Positions 17,848-26,217 of a stretch of DNA of 64,000 nt are shown piece after piece (within the stretch, counting starts at the first letter, position 1; the number at the start of each line of letters is the position of its first letter). A program made the position numbers and the translations under genes. The notes under the pieces are model-generated. The model was not told the origin of the DNA. It searched no databases and worked only from the letters and a program-made list of their open reading frames with translations. This stretch comes from Longimicrobiales bacterium (GTDB lineage Bacteria; Gemmatimonadota; Gemmatimonadetes; Longimicrobiales; Gaopeijiaceae), in contig JANQNV010000323.1 of assembly GCA_028279425.1 (NCBI GenBank), forward strand, positions 16,207 through 80,206. The letters are read 5' to 3'.

Positions 17848-19029
17848 TCAGTCGGGAGTCACGGCCTCGGGCAAACGCCAACGTTGGACGTACTCCACGT
17901 CGAACTCGTCCCGATGTACCGCGAGAAGATCGCTGCCCTGGATATCCAGAAACGTAAGCGAATCGGGAACGCGGAGCCGTGCCTGGAGCCGGCCATCGAG
18001 GTCGAAGATCAGCCACCGCCGCTCACCTTCGGCGGGTGGCTGGAACTCTCGGACCCAGAGGCGGCCGTCGCGGTCGATGTAGAGCGCGTCGTATACCGGG
18101 AAGTATTCGGCGGAGGGGACGTCTGCATACCACCGGCGAAGCTCCGGCTCTCGCTCCCCCGAATCGGTGACGCGACGGTCGACCTCGGCGGCGATATCGG
18201 ATTCGGTGACCGCGACACGATCGGCGGGCCAGGTGACGATGCGGCGCACCCGGCCGCGGCCGTCGTATTCCACCACCTGTGGCTCACCGCCGGAACCCAT
18301 CCATACCGATGCACCTCCGGCGGCGACGATGAGGAGTGGTTCGAACAGCGGTCCCCCAACGAAGCCCTGTCCAGGGGGCCCGATGTGGCCCATGGGCTGG
18401 AACGGCACGACCACCGAGTCACGCCGCGAGCCGTGAAGGGACCAGAAGTCGACGCGCGCATAGACGGTATCGAACCCGACGTCCGGCACGCGGAACAGGG
18501 GGACGTGCGCGACGGCGACCGAGTCTCCCATCACGCCGGCGAGGCGGGGAGGATTGGGGGACCCCGGCCCAGCCTGGAACGTGCGGCCGAGTTGAAGGTC
18601 GTCGTCGACGACGGTGAATCGCTGCTGGATGAGGTCATAGACCAGGAGGGAGTCGCCGGAGAACTCGACGACGCGGTAGGGAAAGGTGTATTCCCCGGGC
18701 CCTTCGCCCTCGCCACCCTCGGCCGCGAGAAATCCCCCATCGGCGTCGTAGAGGCGTAACTCCTGGGTTCCCGCGTTGAGGATGACCAGGCGTCCGTCGT
18801 CGAGCCGCACCCCGTCTCGGGCTCGGAAGAACTGGTGCTCGGGGGCGCCCTCGAGGGACCCCATCTCGAGCAGGCGCTCCGACAGAACGCTCTCCCGGAC
18901 GTCATCGGCCGACACATTCGTGACGATGGAGATGCCCGCGCTGTCGACCGTGGCCATGACGCCGGGCGCGGGTGCGTCGCACCCCGCGAGGATCGCAGCC
19001 GCACCGGTGACGAGCGTGAGGCCCCTCAT
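17848..19029 (-). CDS. six-bladed beta-propeller lipoprotein (array 1, gene 3)
   Basis: A 393-residue lipoprotein with lipobox 'AILAGC' at its start. It contains the shared 'VVDSAGISIVTN'-type opening strand ('TVDSAGISIVTNV'), a turn 'GGEGEGPGEYTFP' and a closing strand 'FDVEYVQRWRLPE'. The ATG at 19029 overlaps the stop of the upstream paralogue by 4 nt (ATGA). It is the last gene of a run of three directly coupled propeller genes. Function unknown. Confidence 0.82.
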   Translation of the reverse strand: MRGLTLVTGAAAILAGCDAPAPGVMATVDSAGISIVTNVSADDVRESVLSERLLEMGSLEGAPEHQFFRARDGVRLDDGRLVILNAGTQELRLYDADGGFLAAEGGEGEGPGEYTFPYRVVEFSGDSLLVYDLIQQRFTVVDDDLQLGRTFQAGPGSPNPPRLAGVMGDSVAVAHVPLFRVPDVGFDTVYARVDFWSLHGSRRDSVVVPFQPMGHIGPPGQGFVGGPLFEPLLIVAAGGASVWMGSGGEPQVVEYDGRGRVRRIVTWPADRVAVTESDIAAEVDRRVTDSGEREPELRRWYADVPSAEYFPVYDALYIDRDGRLWVREFQPPAEGERRWLIFDLDGRLQARLRVPDSLTFLDIQGSDLLAVHRDEFDVEYVQRWRLPEAVTPD

Positions 19030-20309
19030 TCTGGCTTGGTGAGGCCGACCACCACGACGCCGTTCACGTCCAACTCGTCCAGGCGGGCGACGAGCGCCCG
19101 ATCCGAGGCAATGTCGAGGACGGCGATGGCGTCGGGGATCTCGACGATGCCGAGGTCGACTCCCTCGTTCGAGATGACCCGCCATTCGTTGCTGCGCGAG
19201 GGACCCGGGGCGTGCTGTCGCAACCAGACGTTGCCCTCGCGGTCGACCCGCAACTCGTCCCAGTAGGGCAGGGGGCCCTCATGCTGGTCGAGGCCCTCCT
19301 CGAGTTGGGCCAGGCTCTCGGCGATCCTCGCCTCCTCGACACCACGCTCCCGCAGCCCTTCTTCCACCACGGCCGCCGCGTATTCGCGCCACTGCGGGCT
19401 AACCTGCTTCGGGGGCTCGGCCCAGCGCGCGATCTGCCGCACGTCTCCGCGCTCGTCGAACCAGAGAACTTCCGTGCGATCGGCCCTCGCCCATGCGAAT
19501 CCGTCGGGGGTGCCGCCGGCGCCCCCAAGGATCGGGGCGACTCCGGGTACGGCGCCTCGGGGGCCGCCATGCCACATCCGCATCGCGGGTAGCTGCGCCA
19601 ACGTGTCGAGGACCTGCGAGCGGAGGTCCATCGCCAGAATTGGACGGGTCTCGAAGATCCACTCCGGACGCTGTTGCGCAGGGCCGCCGAAGGTCTCGCT
19701 GGGCACGAAGAGGAGACGTCCATCGGGCAGCATCGACGATGCCTCGAGTCGGCGGATGCCGTGGGCCGAGTGCGTGCCGAGCACCTCTCCCCTCGGCGAG
19801 AGCCGGGTCACACGCACGTTCCTGCTGTCGTGGACCACGATGGTATCGCCCTGGAGCACCAGGGCGTCGAAGCGCTGGTACTCCGCGGGGCCCTCGCCGC
19901 GACGCCCCCAACGGTCGAGCACGTCGCCGCCGGCTCCGATCCGGTAGATCACCGCCTCCTGGGTGTCGCCGATCAGGATGCCGCCGTCGTCCAGGAGCCG
20001 CCCCGCCTGCGTCCACTGGAAGAACGGGCCGTCTTCGCCCCATCCAATCGAAAGCAGCTCGTCGCCGGCGACCCATCCCGCCGGAGTCGACTCGAGGTTG
20101 GTCACCACGCGGATGCCGGTCGAATCGGTGACCACCACCGACGCTTCTGCGTCGTCACTCGTGCCCGCGCCGCCTCCGCAGGCGGCCAGGAATGCTGCCA
20201 CCGCGAGCGCCGCCCACGGCGCCCGTATGGTTGGGCCGGTCCACCGGAGTCGCGCCGACTCCCGTCCGTCGCCGAGCGTTGCGTAGCGGATGTTCGGTTG
20301 GGGGGTCAC
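19026..20309 (-). CDS. six-bladed beta-propeller lipoprotein (array 1, gene 2)
   Basis: A 427-residue lipoprotein. The lipobox is 'AAFLAAC', followed by the array signature 'VVVTDSTGIRVVTNLES' and propeller turns including 'WGRRGEGPAEY'. The GTG at 20309 was selected because it overlaps the upstream stop as GTGA, giving translational coupling; no ATG lies between it and the signal sequence. The 35-residue N-terminal extension before the hydrophobic core is long for a lipoprotein signal, so a later start is possible. Function unknown. Confidence 0.78.
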   Translation of the reverse strand: MTPQPNIRYATLGDGRESARLRWTGPTIRAPWAALAVAAFLAACGGGAGTSDDAEASVVVTDSTGIRVVTNLESTPAGWVAGDELLSIGWGEDGPFFQWTQAGRLLDDGGILIGDTQEAVIYRIGAGGDVLDRWGRRGEGPAEYQRFDALVLQGDTIVVHDSRNVRVTRLSPRGEVLGTHSAHGIRRLEASSMLPDGRLLFVPSETFGGPAQQRPEWIFETRPILAMDLRSQVLDTLAQLPAMRMWHGGPRGAVPGVAPILGGAGGTPDGFAWARADRTEVLWFDERGDVRQIARWAEPPKQVSPQWREYAAAVVEEGLRERGVEEARIAESLAQLEEGLDQHEGPLPYWDELRVDREGNVWLRQHAPGPSRSNEWRVISNEGVDLGIVEIPDAIAVLDIASDRALVARLDELDVNGVVVVGLTKPE

Positions 20310-21628
20310 GGGGGCGGTGGGTCTGCCGGGAGTGCGTCGATTCGGTAGACGCGTACCCGCTCGACCCCGAGGTCGTCGGCCCACACGCCGATGACCCGGT
20401 CCTGGGTGATCTGGAGGGGTGGATCAAAATACGGATGCGGTCCGCGCTGCACCCGCCCCGGGGGAAGCACGAGTCGGCGAAGGGGCCGTCCATCCGGGGC
20501 GAAGCAGGTCAGGTCGGTCTCGTCGCCCCAGCGCTCCGGATAGCGCTCGGCGCACACATGCCCATTCATGTCGACCGCGAGCGAACGGAGCAGCGGGATC
20601 GAGTCGGGAGGAGGCACCTGGTCGAAGCCGGCGCGCCAAAACGCCTCCACCTCGTCGCTGGCGGGGCCGAAGGTTTCCATCCAGCTTTCGACCCATCGCT
20701 CGACCCGCTCGTCGGTGGGAGCGAGCCGCGCGTCGTCGATCGCCAGCACCCGCAGCAGCCCAGTCTCCGGGTCGTGGACTTCGATCCGATTGTTCACGTC
20801 GGACGAGAGTACATAGAGGTGATCCCCTCCGGCGGCCACATCGGCCTCGCGCCCGAACGGCCGGAACCCACGCGTCTCGCGCCCGCGATCGCGGATGCGC
20901 GCCTCCTCCGATCCCGTGGCCGTTCCCAGCGAGCGGAACAGGGTGGCGGAAGGGGAGCCACCCGAGGCCCCGTGTGCTTCGAGCACCCCAAACTCGACAG
21001 CGGCGGCGTGGACTCCCAGGCTCGATGCGTCGGGCCCGTAAAACTGCCAGACGGCGCGGTCGCCGGAGGCGAGGGCCCCGACGAAGTACGGGGATACCGA
21101 GCCATCGACCTGCCGGGAGTCGAGGAAGCCTCCGTCGGGCGAGAAGCGGCTGAACCGACTCAGGGCCTGGTCGTAGGCCACCACGGAGCCACCCGAATCG
21201 ACCGCGATCCGGCTAAGCCCCGCGAACTCCCCCGGCCCCTCTCCCCGACCGCCGCCCGATGCAATGTGGAGCCCGTCGGGACCGAAGAAGCGCAGCTCCT
21301 GAGAGCCCCCGTCGGCCACGACGAGACGTCCGTCGGGAAGGATGGACGCCGCTGAGACGTTCGACAGCTGGAACGCCTCAGGCCCCTCCGCGCTCCCGAC
21401 CTCGGCCTCGAGCGTCACCGTGTGGGTGGGTGCATCGAGGGGCTGTGTCACGACCACTTCGATCCCGGCGGAGTCGGTCGCCACCAGGGTCGGTGCTCTC
21501 GATGCGTCGGGCACTGATCCTTCGGCACATCCGAGGCCGAGGGCGGCGATGATGAGGGCGGCGAGGGCAGTCCCGGTCTCGGCGCGGCGGCGCCTCTGGG
21601 ATCGGCGTGGCTCGCGGGTTCGACGCAT
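20306..21628 (-). CDS. six-bladed beta-propeller lipoprotein (array 1, gene 1)
   Basis: A 440-residue lipoprotein beginning at the ATG at 21628 (MRRTREPRR...). The signal sequence ends in 'AALGLGC'. The mature part opens with 'LVATDSAGIEVVVTQ' and contains the 'GGGRGEGPGEFAGL' propeller turn. A conserved acid/basic ending 'DDLGVERVRVYRID' resembles that of its neighbours. Its stop overlaps the next gene's GTG. The track frame is open further upstream, but that sequence is low-complexity Arg-rich and overlaps the upstream gene region. Confidence 0.8.
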   Translation of the reverse strand: MRRTREPRRSQRRRRAETGTALAALIIAALGLGCAEGSVPDASRAPTLVATDSAGIEVVVTQPLDAPTHTVTLEAEVGSAEGPEAFQLSNVSAASILPDGRLVVADGGSQELRFFGPDGLHIASGGGRGEGPGEFAGLSRIAVDSGGSVVAYDQALSRFSRFSPDGGFLDSRQVDGSVSPYFVGALASGDRAVWQFYGPDASSLGVHAAAVEFGVLEAHGASGGSPSATLFRSLGTATGSEEARIRDRGRETRGFRPFGREADVAAGGDHLYVLSSDVNNRIEVHDPETGLLRVLAIDDARLAPTDERVERWVESWMETFGPASDEVEAFWRAGFDQVPPPDSIPLLRSLAVDMNGHVCAERYPERWGDETDLTCFAPDGRPLRRLVLPPGRVQRGPHPYFDPPLQITQDRVIGVWADDLGVERVRVYRIDALPADPPPP

Positions 21629-21651
21629 CGTGTGGCGGGCCCCTCGAGTAT

Positions 21652-22749
21652 TCAACAGTTCGCCAGTGAGCGCGGCGCGTACTCGGCGGGGATGAGTGCC
21701 TGATTCCTGCGGCCCGTGCGCTTCATGTACTCGCGGGTGTAGAAGCGGATCGTGCGTCCCCGATTGTAGACCTCCACCGAATGAAAGTCGCTCGGCAGAA
21801 ACGACGCGAGATAGCTCAATCCGCAGGGCACGGGAAACTCGTCGACGATGACGTTGGGTCGTACGAGCCGCGACCGTGAGACGATGCAGGTCAGCCCCAT
21901 GTCGCTCCCCTGGCATGGCTCGAACAACACGTTGGCGTCGTTCTGCAGGAACAGTGCGGCGTCCGGGGCCAGCGACCGTTGGAGCCGACTCTCGTCGTAG
22001 ATCCGAGCCGGACCGAAGGCGAAGGCGTTACGTCGCTTGTCGATGCGCTCGACCATCTCCTGGATCCCCGCCATGAGCTCGTCGTCGGGCTCCAGAACGA
22101 TGACGATCGGCTCGTCGCTCCCCGACGGTTCGACGGGCACGTACAGCGATTCGTAGCCCAGCTTCTCGGCGAGGATCAGATACTTGCCGGGCTTCACGCC
22201 GTCCACCCGAAAGCCGCCGCGTTCGTCGGCCGCGCGGGCCTGCCGGGCGCCGAACCGGACTTGCGCCCACGGGAGCCCTTCTCCGGTGCGTGCATCGAGG
22301 ACGACGCCCGAGAGGGCCACCTCGTTTCGCCCCACCACGTCGACTCCTTCGATCTCGACGGGACTCGGATACAGGCGAATCGTAATCGGCTCGCCGTCCT
22401 CGACGACGGTGATGGGCACCAGCTGATCATCGTAGCCGAGCCGTGTCAGCCGCAGCACCCAAGCCCCGACCGGGATGTCGGCGAGGGCGAAGCGCCCCGC
22501 CGCATCGGTCGACGTCGAGCGGTCGATGCCGTCGAGCACGATCGAGGTCCCCTCGAGCGGCGCTTCGTTGACCGCATCGATCACCACCCCGCTCACGCCG
22601 GCCAGGACCGCCTCCGGCTCCTGTGCGAGCGCACCGGTCGGAGTGCCGAGTGCGGCGACGAAAGCGAGGGCGACCACGCCGCAGGCTCGCGGTCCGAGCC
22701 GGCCGCCCGAGGTCGACCCCGGTGTCTGCATCCTCATCGAGCCCCCCAT
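21652..22749 (-). CDS. protein with two carboxypeptidase-regulatory domains and a solitary plug-like domain
   Basis: A 365-residue secreted protein with a signal peptide ending near 'TGALAQ'. Two carboxypeptidase-regulatory-like (transthyretin-type) repeats follow: 'VSGVVIDAVNEAPLEGTSIVLDG' style at about 55-130, and 'LSGVVLDARTGEGLPWAQVRFG' style at about 147-225. The C-terminal 120 residues resemble a TonB-receptor plug ('RPNVIVDEFPVPCGLSYL', 'PSDFHSVEVYNRG') but no barrel follows. Two cysteines in the plug-like part (FEPCQG, LTCIV) could form a disulfide. The start could also be the ATG three codons downstream, which has a G-rich ribosome-binding stretch. It lies between propeller genes of array 1. 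The domain mix suggests an envelope protein that contacts substrates or partner barrels. Confidence 0.7.
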   Translation of the reverse strand: MGGSMRMQTPGSTSGGRLGPRACGVVALAFVAALGTPTGALAQEPEAVLAGVSGVVIDAVNEAPLEGTSIVLDGIDRSTSTDAAGRFALADIPVGAWVLRLTRLGYDDQLVPITVVEDGEPITIRLYPSPVEIEGVDVVGRNEVALSGVVLDARTGEGLPWAQVRFGARQARAADERGGFRVDGVKPGKYLILAEKLGYESLYVPVEPSGSDEPIVIVLEPDDELMAGIQEMVERIDKRRNAFAFGPARIYDESRLQRSLAPDAALFLQNDANVLFEPCQGSDMGLTCIVSRSRLVRPNVIVDEFPVPCGLSYLASFLPSDFHSVEVYNRGRTIRFYTREYMKRTGRRNQALIPAEYAPRSLANC

Positions 22750-22758
22750 CCAACCCCC

Positions 22759-24012
22759 TCAGCGAAGCCGAATCGAGGCGACCGAAGCGACATCGAAGTC
22801 GTCGAGGACGACGCCCCACACCCTGTCGTCGAAGAACCGGAACGCGCGGAACCGCGGCGGTAGCTCCACCGTCTGCGGGGCTCCGTCGGTCGGGAGGTGC
22901 AGCCAGTCCGAGCGGCCCTCGAGGCCACCGGCTTCGAGGTCGACCGGCTGCAGCCACACCTCGCCCGAGGGCGAGCACCGGAAGTCGACGTACGTGGGGA
23001 TATAGGCCGCGAGCTGAGCAGGCGTTCCGCTGAGACCTTGCGCCATTTGTGCGACGAGTCGCGCGCTGTCGGCCGGTTCGAGCGTACCACCCACCCTCCC
23101 GGTCGCTTCGGCTTGGCTGAGGGGAAACACGGCGCGAGCGAACTGCTCGGGTGTGACGGTGGTCGAGTGCTGGCCGGGCACGTCGATGGGGGTGACCTCC
23201 GCACCCGACGCGTCGAACCCACGGAGCTGGTGCCGAACGCGATCGTAGACCCTCAAGTGGTCACCACACACGGCCCACAGTCGGCGCCAGAGCGGGATGC
23301 CGCCTTCGGTGGCTTCGAATTCCTCGAAGGGGTCGTCGAGGACGGCGCCGAGATCGAGAAGAAGGGTCGTCTGCCCCGACGCCGGGTCGAAGGCGAGCAG
23401 CTCGGCCTTCAGGATCCGCTCCACCATGTCGAAGAGGCCGGACCGCAGGGAGCCGGTCGAGTGAGGCACGACCAGGTGATCACCCCAGCGCGCCGTACGG
23501 ATGATGGAGCTCACGAGGCTCATTCCGCCTTGCACGGTACCGGGCGGGATGCGGTCGCGGGGAAGGGCGACCTCGCTCCAGACCGAGTCCGCCCCGGCGA
23601 TCCTTACGAAGCCGTGTCGTCGCGCGTCGAAGGCCCATGCGTCTCCGTCGCGCGCCGCCCCGACGAACCCGGCCGGGGCCTGGAATTCCTCTGGCCCGCC
23701 CCCCTGCGCGCCCCATACCTCCACCTCCGATCCCTCTGCGTCGAACCCGACGAAGTAGGGCGCGGTCGAGTTCATGGCCCACACCCGTCCTTCGTGGGTC
23801 ACGTGGAGGTCGACCACCGTCGCCAGCGCCTCCGAGGTCGCGAGCACCTCGAGGGGGCCGGGGCCGACCGACGCCATCGATGACGTTGCAGCGTTACCGC
23901 TCGACGCAGCGTCGGGGCTGCGCTCGCCACACGACTGTGCCGATCCGACGCAGGCGATGGCCGCGAGCCAGGAACAGACATGCGTGGTCCGACGTAGCTT
24001 CGGGTGCATCAC
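22759..24012 (-). CDS. six-bladed beta-propeller protein, probable lipoprotein
   Basis: A 417-residue secreted protein. The N-terminus has a basic start, a hydrophobic core and a Cys in 'GSAQSC', a weaker lipobox than in the paralogues. The mature protein shows the family pattern: 'LEVLATSEALATVVDLHV' opening, 'WGAQGGGPEEFQAPAGF' turn, and 'FRFFDDRVWGVVLDDFDVASVASIRL' at the end. It ends 9 nt before the regulatory-domain/plug gene, so the two are probably co-transcribed. Function unknown. Confidence 0.78.
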   Translation of the reverse strand: MMHPKLRRTTHVCSWLAAIACVGSAQSCGERSPDAASSGNAATSSMASVGPGPLEVLATSEALATVVDLHVTHEGRVWAMNSTAPYFVGFDAEGSEVEVWGAQGGGPEEFQAPAGFVGAARDGDAWAFDARRHGFVRIAGADSVWSEVALPRDRIPPGTVQGGMSLVSSIIRTARWGDHLVVPHSTGSLRSGLFDMVERILKAELLAFDPASGQTTLLLDLGAVLDDPFEEFEATEGGIPLWRRLWAVCGDHLRVYDRVRHQLRGFDASGAEVTPIDVPGQHSTTVTPEQFARAVFPLSQAEATGRVGGTLEPADSARLVAQMAQGLSGTPAQLAAYIPTYVDFRCSPSGEVWLQPVDLEAGGLEGRSDWLHLPTDGAPQTVELPPRFRAFRFFDDRVWGVVLDDFDVASVASIRLR

Positions 24013-24110
24013 GACTCCTCGGACGGGTCAACCCGCGTGAGTCTAACCTACGTGGCGCGTCAGCCGCGAATACACCTCGTCGAAGAAGACGGAGACGACC
24101 TTCCGAATCG

Positions 24111-24578
24111 TCAGCGGATCCGCTCGTACACGGCGCGGGTCACCCGGGTGATGCGGCCCTCGGCGTCGAAGCGGATGTAGTCGTTGTCGATCCGATTGCC
24201 GTCGTCCGAGAGGGTGTTGATGATCACCTGCGAGACACGCCCGTTTCGCCGATTCGTGATCCGTGTCGTGCGCTCGTCGACCACCTCCACGGCGGTCTCG
24301 GAGTTCTCCTGACCCTCGACCGTTCGAAAGGCGCCGTCGAAGAGGGTCGTGTAGCCCCACTCGGAGCTGCGTCCCTGCGAATTCGTCGACGCGACGGTGA
24401 TCTTCATGCCGCCGTCGCCCCACGGCTCGTAGGTCATGATGTTGCTGGACGGCGGGGGCGCGTCGGACTGGAGACGCCACTCGCCGAACCGCGATTCGCC
24501 CTGAGCTTCGGCTGCGGTCGGCGCGAGCGCGACGGTGGCCAGGACGGCGAAGGTGAAGGCCGCGATACGACGTGTCAT
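24111..24578 (-). CDS. small secreted hypothetical protein
   Basis: A 155-residue protein with a signal peptide ending at 'AAEAQG'. The mature domain is strand-rich ('GEWRLQSDAPPPSSNIMTYEPWGDGGMKITV', 'RTTRITNRRNGRVSQVIINTLSDDGNRI'). It resembles the generic secreted proteins annotated 'hypothetical' in Gemmatimonadota and Acidobacteria. The start overlaps the stop of the upstream NHL-type gene by 4 nt, so the two form a coupled pair. No catalytic motif is visible. About 100 nt separate it from the next gene; nothing recognisable lies there. Confidence 0.65.
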   Translation of the reverse strand: MTRRIAAFTFAVLATVALAPTAAEAQGESRFGEWRLQSDAPPPSSNIMTYEPWGDGGMKITVASTNSQGRSSEWGYTTLFDGAFRTVEGQENSETAVEVVDERTTRITNRRNGRVSQVIINTLSDDGNRIDNDYIRFDAEGRITRVTRAVYERIR

Positions 24579-25741
24579 GGCGAGGGCTCCTGGGGACTGC
24601 CGAGGTTGAATCTCTGAACGCGTCGGCCCGTCGAGGCTTCACCGACGTAGAGGTTGCCGCGCGAATCGATGCTCATGCCGTGGGGGCGCAGGAACTGCCC
24701 CAGCTGTCGTCCTCCCCGTCCGAACTCGCCCACGACCTCGAGGTCGGAGCGGCGCAGGATCCAGACCTTGTGGTTGGTGCCGTCGGCCAGGTAGAGCCAC
24801 CGCTGCTCGGGGTCGTTGGAGAGCACGGGTACGAACGACGATCCCGAGGCCAGCGTCTCGGGGGCGATGTAGACTTCCCGAACGAAGGTGCCGTCCTGTT
24901 CGAATTCCTGGATGCGGTTGCCGCGTCGGTCGGCGACGTAGATGCGCCCGTCGGCCGACCCTGTGAGGCCGTGCACCGTAGCGAACTGCGGAGGGGGCCG
25001 CTCGGGCGTGCCTCGTCCGCTGAGCACGTCGTCGTCGGGAGCGTCTCCGTAGGCGCCCCAGTGGCGCAGGTATTGCCCCGTCTCCCCGTCGAACACCACC
25101 ACACGGCGGTTGCGATAGCCGTCCGCCACGAACACCTCGTTGGTCGTCGGATCGACCCAGATGCCGGCGGGCCCGCCCAGATACTCGGTGCTGTTGCTCC
25201 CTTCGGTGACGTCGTAGTCGCCGATGGTCATCACGAGTTCCCCGTCGCGAGTGAACTTCTGCACCCGGTGATGTCGATAGGTGCCGACCCAGACGAAGTC
25301 GTTGTGGTCGACGAAGATGCCGTGGGGGTTCTGCGGGTAGACCGAGATGTCCTGCGACGGATCGCCCCAACCCTGGACCACATTCCCGTCGGCGTCGAAC
25401 TCGATCACCGCGGGGGCAGGGCGACAGCACGAACCGATCGGGGGGTCCTGTACCGCCGACGTCTCTTCGGGCGTGAGCGTCTCCTCGAGGTGGGTCACCC
25501 AGACGTGGTCGCGCGAATCGACGAACACTCCGGTGACCGAGCCGATGATCCACAGGTCGGGCATCTCGTTGGGCCAACCGGGGTCGACGGCGAAGGTCGG
25601 TGCGTCGCTGGTGCCTCCGGCGACCGATGCGTCGGCGTCGAGCGCCGCATCCGATGTGCCGCTGTCGGCACCACAGCCTCCGAGGAGGATCACGGCGACC
25701 CATCCTGTCGCACGCCGTATCTGCCGTCGTCTCGCGGCCAC
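24575..25741 (-). CDS. NHL-repeat lipoprotein (peptidyl-amidating-lyase-like propeller)
   Basis: A 388-residue lipoprotein (lipobox 'ILLGGC'). The propeller is of the NHL type rather than the array type, with repeats such as 'GIFVDHNDFVWVGTYRHHRVQKFTRDG', 'GIWVDPTTNEVFVADGYRNRRVVVFD', 'ADRRGNRIQEFEQDG' and 'GMSIDSRGNLYVGEAS'. NHL propellers of this class include the lyase domain of peptidyl-alpha-amidating enzymes and many environmental proteins of unknown function. Two adjacent Cys ('GSCCRPAP') are unusual. It is coupled to the downstream small secreted gene. Confidence 0.75.
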   Translation of the reverse strand: MAARRRQIRRATGWVAVILLGGCGADSGTSDAALDADASVAGGTSDAPTFAVDPGWPNEMPDLWIIGSVTGVFVDSRDHVWVTHLEETLTPEETSAVQDPPIGSCCRPAPAVIEFDADGNVVQGWGDPSQDISVYPQNPHGIFVDHNDFVWVGTYRHHRVQKFTRDGELVMTIGDYDVTEGSNSTEYLGGPAGIWVDPTTNEVFVADGYRNRRVVVFDGETGQYLRHWGAYGDAPDDDVLSGRGTPERPPPQFATVHGLTGSADGRIYVADRRGNRIQEFEQDGTFVREVYIAPETLASGSSFVPVLSNDPEQRWLYLADGTNHKVWILRRSDLEVVGEFGRGGRQLGQFLRPHGMSIDSRGNLYVGEASTGRRVQRFNLGSPQEPSP

Positions 25742-25836
25742 TCCGCCTCCTCGCGTCGGTTCGAGTCCGAGCGGGCCAAGGTGGGAAGATGACCGCCGGC
25801 AGGCAATCCGGGGGTGCGCCGCCGGGCGCCAGGTCG

Positions 25837-26196
25837 TCAGCCGATCGCCTCCGAGCCGCGCTGCCCGGTGCGAATGCGAATACAGTCGTGCAGCTCGAGT
25901 ACGAAGATCTTGCCGTCGCCGAGATCGCCGGTGTGGTCGGGGCCGGGGGTGCGGGCCGTCTCGACGATCGTCTCGATGACCCGTTCGACGAAGTCATCGT
26001 TCACGGCGATCTCGAACCTCACGCGCTTCAAGAGGTCGATCTCGACGTCGGCGCCGCGGTACTTCTCGTGGTATCCGCGTTCGGCGCCGCAGCCCAACGC
26101 ATTCGTGACCGACATGCGGGTGATGTCGGCCAGAAGCAGGGCCTGCTTCACCAGAGGCAGCACCTCGGGCTTCACGTAGGCGATGATCAGTTTCAT
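25837..26196 (-). CDS. glnK: P-II nitrogen regulatory protein, Tyr51-less T-loop
   Basis: A 119-residue GlnB/GlnK-type signal protein downstream of amtB. The beginning ('MKLIIAYVKPEVLPLVKQAL'), the B-loop ('GDGKIFVLEL') and the C-terminal 'CIRIRTG' fit the family. In the T-loop, the canonical 'RGAEY' is replaced by 'RGADVE', so the uridylylated Tyr51 is missing. Several extra residues ('PGPDHTG') lengthen the segment before the B-loop. P-II proteins bind ATP/ADP and 2-oxoglutarate and block AmtB when nitrogen is plentiful. The gene order amtB-glnK (22-nt gap) is the classic operon. Confidence 0.93.
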   Translation of the reverse strand: MKLIIAYVKPEVLPLVKQALLLADITRMSVTNALGCGAERGYHEKYRGADVEIDLLKRVRFEIAVNDDFVERVIETIVETARTPGPDHTGDLGDGKIFVLELHDCIRIRTGQRGSEAIG

Positions 26197-26217
26197 GTCG
26201 TGACTCCGGCGGTGGCT

